This document shows positions 18,871 through 28,984 of a stretch of 64,000 bases of DNA, piece by piece. Under the pieces are notes generated by a model that saw only the letters and a list, made by a program, of their open reading frames with translations, had not been told where the DNA came from and did no database searches. The stretch is from Pseudanabaena yagii GIHE-NHR1 (lineage in GTDB: Bacteria; Cyanobacteriota; Cyanobacteriia; Pseudanabaenales; Pseudanabaenaceae). The DNA lies in the NCBI RefSeq assembly GCF_012863495.1, contig NZ_JAAVJL010000001.1, positions 2,600,001 through 2,664,000 on the forward strand, in the 5' to 3' direction. How positions within the stretch are numbered: position 1 is the first letter of the stretch; each line of letters begins with the position of its first letter. The position numbers and the translations under genes are program-made.

Positions 18871-19377
18871 ATCATTTAATGTAATTACAGATATAAAATC
18901 CTAAAACCTACTTAGATAAAATAAATAGCTATAGCTAGATGGCTATTAACCAGCCCCTTATTTTGATTTAGCCTAACTACGCATTTAAACTCACACAAGC
19001 TATTTTTGAGGTTACCTAGACTTACAGCCCTTTGCACTGAATAAAAAATAGAGAAATTTTTGAAAATGTGGCTTCGTTACACTTACAAAAATTTCTTCGT
19101 ACTACAGCAGTTCCTAACAATCTTCGATATAAGGTTACAATTAACAATCTTAAAAGTTATGATTGGACTTAGCCCTAGCTTTTTCCAAGTATTGCCATAG
19201 TCTTGCCACAGTGCTGAGAAGTGGGCTAAGGTATTTATGGAAATTATAAATAGCAAGGCTATATAGCTCAGACACATCACACAATTTCTATAACTAAACT
19301 GCTGATACTCAAAAGTAAGATAAGCGTCTAGTCCAAGATTTGGCATTAAAAGCTCGTTGTAAAGGAAAATTATTCAG

Positions 19378-21534
19378 GTGAGATCAGAAGAGTCATCTAC
19401 TCTTGCAATGAAAGATATACTTCATCACGTGCTTACGGTTGAAGACCCAAAAGGATTTCGCAATTTTCTCTTGCAAAATATGACTTATTCGTTAGGGCGT
19501 AGCTTGGACAATCTGATCGTGCTACGTTCTAATCTCGTATCTCGGCAACATGCGACGATCTTAGCTGTCACTACTCCTAAAAGGAATTCCTACCTTTTTA
19601 GGATCATTGATGGCAATCTAGAGGGTATACGCAGTACCAATGGTGTTCTCATTAATGGTAAAAAAAGATTTTCTCACATCCTATCTCATGGGGATGAAAT
19701 TCTCTTTAGTAAGGATACTAAAGCGGTATATCAAGTTATTAGTTCGCTATCCCATAATCCCAAAAGTAGGACTCCGCAAAGTCTTCCTTTAAATGAGACT
19801 AATTTATCCGATCAAAGTCAGAACTTAGATGTTATCGGTTCAATTAAATGTTCACCTTTGATATCCATTGCCGATAGTGATTTATCTGTTCATATTCGTG
19901 AAACTATTAATCAATTTATTTCATCTCCTGAACTTAATCCTCAACCAATTATTGAATTAAATTTAGCTGGAAAAATCTTATATCTTAATCCTACGGCTTT
20001 ATACCAGTTCCCAGAGGTTGATGATATGCAGCTTCAGCATCCTCTACTACAGGATTTGCTCAAGCAGTTAATCCCGCTTGTGACTCCGACTCGTAATTTC
20101 TTTACTCGTGAGGTTGCGATCAATGGGAAGGTCTTTGAACAAGTTATTCACTTTATGCCTTGGAATGAAGTAATCAGAGTCCATATATCTGATATTACCA
20201 AGCAGAAACAGGCAGAAGCAATCATCTCCTACCAAATCTATCATGATTCACTTACTGGTTTGCCAAATCGGAAGTATCTCCATCAGTATTTAGTTGAAGT
20301 TGTAGAGAAACTAGAGGATAAAAAACAAAAATTTGCAGTTCTATTTCTAGATATCGATCGCTTCAAGCTCATTAATGATTCCTTGGGACATGGAATTGGT
20401 GATATATTGCTGAAATCTGTTAGCGATCGCTTAAAAAGCCTGATCCGCCAAGGTGATTTGCTCGTGCGTTGGGGTGGTGATGAGTTCGCGATTATTGCCA
20501 AAACCGTTGCATCGCAAGATGTGGTTATCCAAATTGCCGAGACGATGATCCAATCTCTGAGTCTTCCTTTTTCTTGTAACGGTCATGAGCTACATATCAC
20601 AACCAGTATTGGAGCAAGTATTTATCCAGATCACAATACTGATGTTGAAGGGCTAATTCGTAACGCGGATATGGCGATGTATCGGGCGAAGGTGGATGGT
20701 AGGAATAGCTTTCAGTTCTACATTCCGAATATGCAGGAGCAGAGCTTCCAGCGCTTATCAATGGAAAACAATTTGCGAAGAGCTTTAGAAAATGAAGAAC
20801 TCGAAACATACTATCAACCTCAAATTGATCTGCATACTGGTAAAATCGTTGGTCTAGAGGTTTTGCTGCGTTGGAAGCATGTCACCTTAGGTTCTATTTC
20901 CCCCAGTCAATTTATTCCATTAGCTGAAGAAACAGGTTTAATTATTGCAGTTGGTTATTGGGTATTGAAGCACACTTGCCTACAGGCGATCGCATGGCAT
21001 AAGTCAGGGTTGCCCCCCATTCAGATCGGCGTAAATTTGTCGATCAAACAATTGCAGCAAAAAGATTTCCTATCTTCTTTGCAACAAATTTTAGATGAGA
21101 CAAATTTTGATCCTCATTACCTAGAATTAGAAATCACGGAAGGAATCATGATGGACAATGTGGAAGAGAAAATCATTCTCCTCAATCAATTCCGCCAAAT
21201 GGGAATTCAATTATCTATTGATGACTTTGGTACTGGTTATTCAGCCTTGAGCTATCTCAAGAACTTACCAATAGATACCCTCAAAATTGATCGAACATTT
21301 ATTGAGTATATTGATCACAATGAGCAGGATCAAGCGATTGTGGCTTCTCTGATTAATCTATCCCACAGCCTGAATTTGATTGTGATTGCTGAAGGTGTAG
21401 AAACACAAGAACAAGTTGATATCTTGCGAGAGCTAGGTTGCGATCGCATACAAGGATATTTCTTTTATAAGGCATTACCTACAGAGGAGATAGAGGCTTT
21501 GTTGAGAGCGCAAGCAATTACGAAACCAAATTAA
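19378..21534 (+). CDS. FHA-PAS-GGDEF-EAL cyclic di-GMP signalling protein
   Basis: A 718-residue protein with an N-terminal FHA phosphothreonine-binding domain (SLGRS at 39-43, SRQH at 55-58, STNGVLING near 87), a PAS-like segment near 180-270, a GGDEF domain (GGDEF at 366-370) and an EAL domain (EVL at 494-496, inside a conserved ExLxR, then DDFGTGYSALSYL). The RxxD inhibitory site RQGD lies at 357-360, five residues before GGDEF. Cyclase and phosphodiesterase motifs are both intact. The GTG start is assumed; an in-frame ATG ten codons later is possible. FHA input suggests control by a Ser/Thr kinase. Confidence 0.9.
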   Translation: MRSEESSTLAMKDILHHVLTVEDPKGFRNFLLQNMTYSLGRSLDNLIVLRSNLVSRQHATILAVTTPKRNSYLFRIIDGNLEGIRSTNGVLINGKKRFSHILSHGDEILFSKDTKAVYQVISSLSHNPKSRTPQSLPLNETNLSDQSQNLDVIGSIKCSPLISIADSDLSVHIRETINQFISSPELNPQPIIELNLAGKILYLNPTALYQFPEVDDMQLQHPLLQDLLKQLIPLVTPTRNFFTREVAINGKVFEQVIHFMPWNEVIRVHISDITKQKQAEAIISYQIYHDSLTGLPNRKYLHQYLVEVVEKLEDKKQKFAVLFLDIDRFKLINDSLGHGIGDILLKSVSDRLKSLIRQGDLLVRWGGDEFAIIAKTVASQDVVIQIAETMIQSLSLPFSCNGHELHITTSIGASIYPDHNTDVEGLIRNADMAMYRAKVDGRNSFQFYIPNMQEQSFQRLSMENNLRRALENEELETYYQPQIDLHTGKIVGLEVLLRWKHVTLGSISPSQFIPLAEETGLIIAVGYWVLKHTCLQAIAWHKSGLPPIQIGVNLSIKQLQQKDFLSSLQQILDETNFDPHYLELEITEGIMMDNVEEKIILLNQFRQMGIQLSIDDFGTGYSALSYLKNLPIDTLKIDRTFIEYIDHNEQDQAIVASLINLSHSLNLIVIAEGVETQEQVDILRELGCDRIQGYFFYKALPTEEIEALLRAQAITKPN

Positions 21535-21542
21535 TCAATCCC

Positions 21543-23291
21543 CTAGATATTGAGCCATAACTTCAAGTTTGTCTCTTGGACTGGAGAAGTATTGGCGATT
21601 TGCACAAGTTCAAAATGGGTATAAACTGGCTCCTGCAGAACTATCTCTACAGTTTTTAGCAAATCCTGCTGGAAAATCGTCAATGCGATCGCATCACCTA
21701 TCGCAAAATCCTTCAGCCGCTCATTGAAACTATCCGCAGTCACCCGAATACCTGCGATCGCTAACACACTATCTCCTGTACTAAGTCCCGCTTTTTGGGC
21801 TGGTGAACTAAACTCAACCTTCTCAACTTCTGCTAGTCCATTTTTTGATTTTAGGGTTAAACCTGTAAATGGAACATCTTGACGGGCACTGCGTAGCTCT
21901 AGACCAAATGGATCGAGATAGTAGTTATAGTCTATTTCCTTTGTGCCATAGAGATAGTTATTCCAAAAGTCTGTTAGATCAATACCTGCAACCTTTTCAA
22001 TTACTTCATGTAACTCTGTTTCACTAAAGCCAATTTCATCCTTACCAAAGCGCTCCCACATAATCTGCATCACCCGATCTAGCGATCGCAAATTATTAGT
22101 TTGATCGCGAATTATTAAATCTAGGAGCATCGATACTAATTCACCTTTGAGATAGTAGGAAATCTGGTTGTTGTGCGTATTAGCATCGGGGCGATAGAGT
22201 TTAATCCATGTATCAAAGCTGGACTCGTAAAGAGATTGCACATTGCGTCCAAAGGTGGTTTGCAATCGGGTGATGCCCTTGCTGACTAGCTTCAGATAAT
22301 GTTTGGCATCGTATAGTCCTGCTCGTAAGGGAAAGATTTGATCATAATAGCTAGTAGTTCCTTCACTAAACCATAGGGAACCTGTATAGTTTTCATGGTC
22401 ATAATCAAAGGTCTCTAAAGCTTTGGGGCGAATCCGTTTCACATTCCAAGTATGGAAAAATTCGTGAGCAACTAGATTCATAAATTGGAGATAGCTCTCT
22501 TCCTTGCGAAAGCCCAAGCGATTGTAAAGCAGTACTGTACTGTCTTTATGTTCTAATCCTCCAAAACCATTGCCAGCATGTAGGATAAATTCATAGCGAT
22601 CATAGGGCAACCCCCCAAATATTTCTGCTTCTACCGCAATGATAGTCGCAGTATCTTGAACTATACGTTGCACATCCGCATTGTGCTGTCCCCAAATGAT
22701 GAAGCGATGGGGCTTCCCAAGTACTGTAAAGTCATGCTGTTCTTGAATCCCAATCTCAAAGGGACTATCCACTAAAGTGTCAAAGTCCTTGGCATGAAAA
22801 ACATTGGAACGATTGGCAATATTGGGTAAAGCCGTTGCAATCTGCCAATTCTCTTGAGGAACGTGAATCTCAACTTGGAAAGACTGCTTCTGCTGTTCTG
22901 GAACATACATAAATACAGCCGCACCCGTAAAGAAGGCATGGGTATTGTCAATATGATTAGTGCGAACAGTTAATTCATTACAGAAAACGCGATAACTGAT
23001 TTTAATTTGCGAACTATTGCCGTTGTTTACCCGCCAATGATTTTTACTGATTTTTTGCCATGACAGCTTTTCTCCATCAGCATCAGTTGCCTCAAAATTT
23101 TGGAGATGTTTGGCATATTCACGTACTAAATATGAGCCAGGAGTCCAAACTGGTAGCTTTAGATCGATAAAGTCATGTTGCCAATTAGCGATCGCTAGTT
23201 CGACATGCAACAAATGATTGGCAGGTTCTGGGATTGATATGCGGTATATAAATTGATTGCTAGAAATACCTACTGTTTGTGGATCAATCAT
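21543..23291 (-). CDS. M61 family glycyl aminopeptidase-like protease with PDZ domain
   Basis: A 582-residue zinc peptidase of the M61 family. The zinc motif HEFFHTWNVKRIRP is in the middle, preceded by GFGGLEHKDS, the GLEH exopeptidase-type motif. The first 170 residues form the beta-sandwich domain of the family, and a PDZ domain follows near 480-560 (GLSTGDSVLAIAGIRV). There is no signal peptide, so it is probably cytoplasmic. It is convergent with the preceding signalling gene, with only 8 bases between stop codons. Confidence 0.87.
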   Translation of the reverse strand: MIDPQTVGISSNQFIYRISIPEPANHLLHVELAIANWQHDFIDLKLPVWTPGSYLVREYAKHLQNFEATDADGEKLSWQKISKNHWRVNNGNSSQIKISYRVFCNELTVRTNHIDNTHAFFTGAAVFMYVPEQQKQSFQVEIHVPQENWQIATALPNIANRSNVFHAKDFDTLVDSPFEIGIQEQHDFTVLGKPHRFIIWGQHNADVQRIVQDTATIIAVEAEIFGGLPYDRYEFILHAGNGFGGLEHKDSTVLLYNRLGFRKEESYLQFMNLVAHEFFHTWNVKRIRPKALETFDYDHENYTGSLWFSEGTTSYYDQIFPLRAGLYDAKHYLKLVSKGITRLQTTFGRNVQSLYESSFDTWIKLYRPDANTHNNQISYYLKGELVSMLLDLIIRDQTNNLRSLDRVMQIMWERFGKDEIGFSETELHEVIEKVAGIDLTDFWNNYLYGTKEIDYNYYLDPFGLELRSARQDVPFTGLTLKSKNGLAEVEKVEFSSPAQKAGLSTGDSVLAIAGIRVTADSFNERLKDFAIGDAIALTIFQQDLLKTVEIVLQEPVYTHFELVQIANTSPVQETNLKLWLNI

Positions 23292-23363
23292 TATGTCTTA
23301 ACCTTGCTCAGTGATGCCTACAGCTATAATATACGGATGGAATAGGACAAATTAGATTTTAAT

Positions 23364-26300
23364 ATGACAGATCAACGGTCACTATCTCTGATCACTATTT
23401 TAATAGTTGAGGATTCTGAAGAGGATCGTGCTACATATTCTCGCTATTTACTATCAGATAAGGATACGACATATCACTTGCTCGAAGCCGAGACCGTAGA
23501 AGATGGATTAGAGCTATGGCGATCGCAGTCACCTGACATTTTGCTGATTGATCTAAATCTACCTGATGGCAGTGGCTTGGATTTTTTGGAAGCAATCAAT
23601 GTAGATCGTGAAGGCGAAAAAATACCTGCGATTATGTTGACGGGGCATGGAAGTGAAAAAATTGCAGTGAGAGCGATGAAGTTAGGAGCGTCTGACTACT
23701 TGCTCAAAGGAGAAATTAACCCCAAAGTACTTACTACTGCGGTTAAGCAGGTGTTTCGCGAATCCACTCTCAGGCAGCAACTATGGCAATCGCAACAGCA
23801 ACAAAATGTCATTACCGAAATCTCGTCTCGTATTCGTGAACATTTCAACTTAGAGGATATTTTGAATGTAACAGTCAAAGAATTACGTGAATTTATCAAG
23901 GCTGATCGCGTTGCTATTTATCAGTTCAATCCAGATATGAGTGGTTTAATTATTTCCGAGGATATTGGAGTGTCTTGGGAATCAACCTTAAATGTCTTAG
24001 TTGAAGATACTTGTTTTCGTGAAAATCTTGGAGGGGATTATTGTAATGGGAAGATTTTTGTTGCTAATGATATTTATGCGGCGAATTTACAAGATTGTCA
24101 TATTCAACTTCTAGAAAGCTTTCAAGTACGCGCAAATCTAGTCGTACCAATTAGATTACCCAAAGACAATAAACAGTTCTTATGGGGCTTACTCATTGTT
24201 CACCAATGTTCGGCTCCCAGATTTTGGACAGAGCTAGAGATTCAGTTAGTCCAAAGTCTATCGATGCAGTTAGAGATCGCCATTCAGCAAATGATCTCCT
24301 ATCAAAATTTAGAAAGGGAATTGAAAAATCGTAAAATTGCCGAACAGGCGCTACAGGAAAGTGAGCAAATGAATCGCACCATTGTTGAAACTATTCCTGA
24401 TCTGCTGATTCAAATGGATAGAAATGGAGTTTATCAATATAGAAGTGGATGTAGCGGTAATGTACGTGTCATCTTACCTGATCCTTCAGTTTCCGAATTG
24501 AGAATAGAAAATATTTTACCCAAACATTTAGCCCTAGCCCAAGTTCATTATGCCAATCTTGCCCTTGATAGTGGCACAGTCCAGATTTTCGAGCAAATAG
24601 TCGATTTTGAAGACGAGCGCCGTTATGAAGAAGTGCGAGTTGCGCCGATTGACGATCGCGAAGTCTTGATGATTATCCGAGATATAACTGATCGCAAAAG
24701 GACAGAACTAATCTTAAAAAAACTATTAGAGGGGACGGCAACCTTTACAGGGGAAGATTTCTTTCCAGCCTTGGTAATTCACATTGCAGAAGCCTTGGAG
24801 GTTTCCTATGCTTTTATTACTGAATTAGTTGACGGTAAGCTGCATAGCTTGGCATTTTCTGCCAATGGAGAATTGCAGCCCACTTTTTCTTACCAACCGC
24901 CAAGCACTCCCTGTGAATATGTCTTGAATAATGATGAATATTACTGTGAAAGAGATTTACAAACAATTTTTCCTCAAGACCTAGATTTGGTGTCACTGAA
25001 AGCAGAAAGTTATCTAGGCATTGCCCTGAAGGATCATCGGGGTAATGCGATCGGGCATCTATGCATTCTTGATGTGAAGCCATTGCCAAGCCCAAAAATT
25101 ACTGAAGCCCTCTCTATTCTCAAGATTTTCGCCTCAAGGGCGGCAGTGGAGTTACAGCGCAAACGTACTAATGAAGAACTAAAGCAACTAAACCAATCTC
25201 TAGAATCTAAGGTTGCTGAGCGGACTAAAGAACTATGGCAAGTTAACAAACTCCAACGCGCCATTCTGGATAGTGCTAATTATTCAATTATCGCTACTGA
25301 CTTAAACGGCATTATTCAAACCTTTAATACTGCTGCGGAAAGAATGCTGGGTTACAGTATGGATGAAGTGGTCGGAATTACTACTCCTGCTAAATTTCAC
25401 GACCCTCAAGAGATCGCGGAGCGCACTGCTGCACTTTCGATTGAATTAGGAAAAGATGTGGGACATGCAGTATTTACAGTAAAGGCGGATCTAAACATTC
25501 ACCAAGAGCAAGAATGGACAAGTATTCGCAAGGATGGTTCTCACTTCCCTACTTCAATACTGGTAACAGCGATCAAGGATGATGAAGGTCGCACAATTGG
25601 CTATTTAGGCATTGGTAGAGATATTAGCGATCGCAAACATATTGAAAAAATTGAAAAATTACTAAAACAGCAAATTGCCGCGATTGAAGCAGCAATTGAT
25701 GGCATTGCGATTTTGCAGGACAGTAACTACATTTATATAAATCAATCCCATCTAGAAATGTTTGGCTACATGTATCCTGAGGAGTTGTTAGGGAAATCTT
25801 GGACAGAGTTATACTCCTCAGAAGAAATTGCACGATTTGGGCAAGAAGTATTTCCTGTACTAATGCGCGATCGCTCATGGCAAGGAGAAGCGATCGCTAC
25901 GCGCAAAGATGGCTCAACCTTTGATGAAGGATTATCTCTAACCCTGACCGATGATGGTTTACTAATTTGTGTATGCCGCGATATTAGCGATCAACAGGCA
26001 ACACTCCGCGAACGCAAAAAAGCTGAAGAGCAGTTAAAACAAGCTAATGAAGAACTTCTAAAAGTCACCAAGCTCAAGGATGAATTTTTGGCAAACATGA
26101 GCCACGAACTCCGCACGCCTCTAAATTCGATCTTGGGGCTATCAGAAGGGTTAAGGGATCAAATTTTTGGCTTGATGAACGAATCTCAACTCAAAGCGAT
26201 CAGCACCGTCGAATCCAGTGCCGAGCATCTTCTATCTTTGATTAACGACATTCTCGATCTATCAAAAATCTCTTCGGGAATGATGGAACTGGAAATTGAA

Positions 26301-27269
26301 CCTGCCTCTGTCAAGGTTCTATGTGATTCTAGTCTTGTTTTTATCAAACAAAAAGCTCATGCAAAAAGCTTGCAAATTGTGACTAGTATTCCGATGTTCA
26401 TGAATGACATCAATGTCGATATACGACGCACTAAACAGATATTAATCAATTTACTTAGTAATGCTGTGAAGTTTACTCCTAATGGAGGAAAAGTAAGCCT
26501 CTTAGTTTCTTTTGGGAGTGGTGATACATGGCAGGGAGAAGCAACGATTCCGCAACAGTTGAAAACAAAGAATTCATCAATGATTCTATTTCAAGTAGTA
26601 GATAATGGCATTGGCATTGACTCTAACGATCTGCAAAGGCTCTTCCAGCCATTTGTACAGGTTAGTGGTAGCCTTAATCGCCAGCACGAAGGCACTGGTT
26701 TAGGATTAGCCCTAGTGAAGCAGATTGCCGAACTTCATGGTGGTCAGATTATAGCTGAAAGTGAAGTTGGCAAGGGCAGCCGTTTTACAGTTGCTTTACC
26801 CTATGATATGTCTGCATCTAACGCTTCATTACCTACCAAGGTTTCTACTACTTTACCGCTACAGCCTATTAATCTTGATAAGACCAATGCGCCGCTTATT
26901 TTACTCGCCGAAGATAATGAGGCAAATATCCAAACTTTTACGGCATATCTAAGCGCGATCAATTACCGTATAGTTGTTGCTAGGAATGGCAAAGATGCGA
27001 TCGCTCAAGCTAAAGCTATTTCTCCTGACATCATTATCATGGATATCCAAATGCCAGAAATGGATGGCTTAGAATCAATTCGATTAATTCGTGCTGATTC
27101 ACAACTTGCGACAATTCCGATCATTGCCCTTACTGCTCTAGCGATGGAAGGTGATAGTGAAAGATGTTTAGCGATCGGTGCGAGTAAATATCTCAGCAAA
27201 CCGATTAAGTTAAGAACTCTTGCCTCAGCAGTGCAACAGCTTTGTTATGAGTTAACTAATGTGGTATGA
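23364..27269 (+). CDS. Hybrid histidine kinase with DXCF cyanobacteriochrome-type GAF domain
   Basis: A 1301-residue multidomain kinase: REC (about 10-130, phospho-Asp D63), GAF1 (about 155-310), PAS (about 335-450), GAF2 (about 455-600), coiled coil, two PAS domains (about 630-760 and 770-880), HisKA (NMSHELRTPL, His914), HATPase (DNGIGI, GTGLGLALV), and a C-terminal REC (D1227 in MDIQMPEMDG). GAF1 contains DTCF at 215-218 and CH at 245-246 within CHIQLLESFQVRANLVVPI, and ends LWGLLIVHQCSAPR.W. These are the two cysteine motifs of DXCF cyanobacteriochromes, which bind bilin and sense blue/green light. Photosensing is inferred from the motifs; the kinase itself is certain. Confidence 0.88.
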   Translation: MTDQRSLSLITILIVEDSEEDRATYSRYLLSDKDTTYHLLEAETVEDGLELWRSQSPDILLIDLNLPDGSGLDFLEAINVDREGEKIPAIMLTGHGSEKIAVRAMKLGASDYLLKGEINPKVLTTAVKQVFRESTLRQQLWQSQQQQNVITEISSRIREHFNLEDILNVTVKELREFIKADRVAIYQFNPDMSGLIISEDIGVSWESTLNVLVEDTCFRENLGGDYCNGKIFVANDIYAANLQDCHIQLLESFQVRANLVVPIRLPKDNKQFLWGLLIVHQCSAPRFWTELEIQLVQSLSMQLEIAIQQMISYQNLERELKNRKIAEQALQESEQMNRTIVETIPDLLIQMDRNGVYQYRSGCSGNVRVILPDPSVSELRIENILPKHLALAQVHYANLALDSGTVQIFEQIVDFEDERRYEEVRVAPIDDREVLMIIRDITDRKRTELILKKLLEGTATFTGEDFFPALVIHIAEALEVSYAFITELVDGKLHSLAFSANGELQPTFSYQPPSTPCEYVLNNDEYYCERDLQTIFPQDLDLVSLKAESYLGIALKDHRGNAIGHLCILDVKPLPSPKITEALSILKIFASRAAVELQRKRTNEELKQLNQSLESKVAERTKELWQVNKLQRAILDSANYSIIATDLNGIIQTFNTAAERMLGYSMDEVVGITTPAKFHDPQEIAERTAALSIELGKDVGHAVFTVKADLNIHQEQEWTSIRKDGSHFPTSILVTAIKDDEGRTIGYLGIGRDISDRKHIEKIEKLLKQQIAAIEAAIDGIAILQDSNYIYINQSHLEMFGYMYPEELLGKSWTELYSSEEIARFGQEVFPVLMRDRSWQGEAIATRKDGSTFDEGLSLTLTDDGLLICVCRDISDQQATLRERKKAEEQLKQANEELLKVTKLKDEFLANMSHELRTPLNSILGLSEGLRDQIFGLMNESQLKAISTVESSAEHLLSLINDILDLSKISSGMMELEIEPASVKVLCDSSLVFIKQKAHAKSLQIVTSIPMFMNDINVDIRRTKQILINLLSNAVKFTPNGGKVSLLVSFGSGDTWQGEATIPQQLKTKNSSMILFQVVDNGIGIDSNDLQRLFQPFVQVSGSLNRQHEGTGLGLALVKQIAELHGGQIIAESEVGKGSRFTVALPYDMSASNASLPTKVSTTLPLQPINLDKTNAPLILLAEDNEANIQTFTAYLSAINYRIVVARNGKDAIAQAKAISPDIIIMDIQMPEMDGLESIRLIRADSQLATIPIIALTALAMEGDSERCLAIGASKYLSKPIKLRTLASAVQQLCYELTNVV

Positions 27270-27300
27270 GCACTCCTTAACAATTTTATCAAGCGTCTTC

Positions 27301-28953
27301 CTATTTCGAGACAATCCAATTGCGGCGGAAAAATCTGGCTAAATCTGACTCATCGATCGCTAAACAGATCGGGCGACCATGCGGACAGGTATGAGGATTG
27401 CGGGTTTGTTGCCATTGCCAGAGCAAGTCGCGAATCGTTGTTAAATCTAGCTTTGTCCCGTTACGAATGGCACTCCGACATGCTGCTGTTGCCCTTGCCA
27501 TGGTTGGATCATCCTGTTGCGCCATTTCTTGTAGAATCACTGCACAGTCTGGATGACCGATGAGAATTTCTGGTAGCGATCGCACTGCCCATAGTTCATT
27601 ACCAAAGGCTTCAATTTCTAAACCCAAGGTTTGCAGTCTTTCAATGCCATCGTCATTAATTTTTTGTAATAGAATCGGCTGCTCAATGGGAACGATTTGC
27701 CACTGAGTTTCAATTCTTTCAAAGATCACACGTTCATGGGCAACGTGTTGCTCCACTAGCCATAGTCCACCTGAATGTTCGGCTAAAATGTAAGTATCGA
27801 GAACTTGAGTGATCGCCTTAAGAGAAGAATTTGGCTGATTAAAGTTCTCGCGCTTTGTTGGGATCAAATAAGAGGTTTTCCGTTCCGCCGTTCGTAATAG
27901 ATCATTTGCAGCACTACCATAACTAGCCTGAGTATTACTTTCAGGTGCTTTTAGAACTTCCGTAATCCCATCTTTAATTTGATCTTGAATATCGCCTAAG
28001 TTCTGAATATAGGCTTCAGATTTGGCAGGATGTCGATTCCAATCAATGTGATCGCAAGCTAAATTAAGATCCACAATACAAACGGGAAAACGATTGCGCG
28101 GTAAAGTTCTCTCTAAACTCGAAAGAATAGTTTGCTCTAGTTCTAGAAAATTAACCAACCTCCCATTGAGAATAACTTTTACCCAATCGGGACGACGACG
28201 CGATAGGCGATCGGGTATTCCAAGGGTGATCGAGATTTTACCTTCTCCTGCGGGAGGACTAGAGGTGAGGACAAAGTCTTTATAAGCCAAGTCATGGGAC
28301 TGAATCGAATTCATGATTTGTGGCAAAATCTCACTCGCATTTGCGCCAGCCCAAATCGTGAACCATTCGCGATTGTCCAGATTCACTTGCCAATTAATCT
28401 GGGGATTGGCGATCGCCATCTGCTGGATTTGCAATTGCACCTTGCGAATCTGCTGGGAGCTATTCGGTAAAGACTGTAAGCGATTGGGATAGCGAGCAAA
28501 GAGATTGCGAATGGTTACGACTGTCCCCGTTGCGATCGCCACAACTTTGGGCGGGGATTGCAAATTGCCATGCTCATCGTAATTAGTCTGATAGCCCACT
28601 GGCTCTAGGATCGGACGACTGCAAATACTCAAATCAGCAAGTTGCGCCAGACTATACAGCGCCTCACCCCGAAATCCTAAACTATGGATTTGGCGTAAAT
28701 CTTCGGCATTATTAATTTTGCTGGTTGTGTGTGGTGTCGCAGCTTGAGATAAATCGGCGATCGCCATGCCGCAACCATTGTCACTCACCTGCACCGAGAG
28801 TGTTTCAGTCCAGATCGAAATGACAATTCGCGTTGCCCCCGCATCGATCGCATTTTCGGCAAGTTCTCGCACTACCGCCGCTAAGGAGTCAATCACCTCA
28901 CCTGCGGCAATGAGATGCACAACTTCAATGGGAAGGGTATGGATATTTTGCAT
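27301..28953 (-). CDS. mutL: DNA mismatch repair protein MutL
   Basis: A GHKL ATPase of mismatch repair, 550 residues. N-terminal motifs: ENAIDAGATRI, DNGCGM and GFRGEALYSLAQL. The C-terminal domain has EQHVAHERVIFE, a variant of the DQHA(X)2E(X)4E endonuclease motif with Glu for Asp and Val for Ala, and CPHGRPICLAID. The start at 28953 is supported by an AAGGTGAG site; an upstream TTG at 28971 is unlikely. It follows an AAA ATPase gene by 31 bases and is probably cotranscribed with it. Confidence 0.95.
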   Translation of the reverse strand: MQNIHTLPIEVVHLIAAGEVIDSLAAVVRELAENAIDAGATRIVISIWTETLSVQVSDNGCGMAIADLSQAATPHTTSKINNAEDLRQIHSLGFRGEALYSLAQLADLSICSRPILEPVGYQTNYDEHGNLQSPPKVVAIATGTVVTIRNLFARYPNRLQSLPNSSQQIRKVQLQIQQMAIANPQINWQVNLDNREWFTIWAGANASEILPQIMNSIQSHDLAYKDFVLTSSPPAGEGKISITLGIPDRLSRRRPDWVKVILNGRLVNFLELEQTILSSLERTLPRNRFPVCIVDLNLACDHIDWNRHPAKSEAYIQNLGDIQDQIKDGITEVLKAPESNTQASYGSAANDLLRTAERKTSYLIPTKRENFNQPNSSLKAITQVLDTYILAEHSGGLWLVEQHVAHERVIFERIETQWQIVPIEQPILLQKINDDGIERLQTLGLEIEAFGNELWAVRSLPEILIGHPDCAVILQEMAQQDDPTMARATAACRSAIRNGTKLDLTTIRDLLWQWQQTRNPHTCPHGRPICLAIDESDLARFFRRNWIVSK

Positions 28954-28984
28954 AAATCTCACCTTAGCCAACCCAAAATCAATC

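Larger units (their letters stand above)
18392..19377. other. Large intergenic region rich in palindromic elements
   Basis: Almost 1 kb without a convincing gene; short open frames here have no recognisable content and run through palindromes. It holds three separate inverted-repeat structures (18464-18565, 18705-18799, 18828-18870) and a weaker one around 19050-19100. It probably also contains the recQ promoter and the promoter of the FHA-GGDEF-EAL gene. Confidence 0.6.

Noticed and set aside
18591-18875. A 94-residue open frame in the large intergenic region
   Set aside because: It runs through two palindromes and has no recognisable domain or ribosome site; it is a by-product of repeats.
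19083-19346. An 87-residue Cys/Phe-rich open frame before the FHA-GGDEF-EAL gene
   Set aside because: It has no ribosome site and its 3' end lies in an inverted repeat; no family is recognisable.
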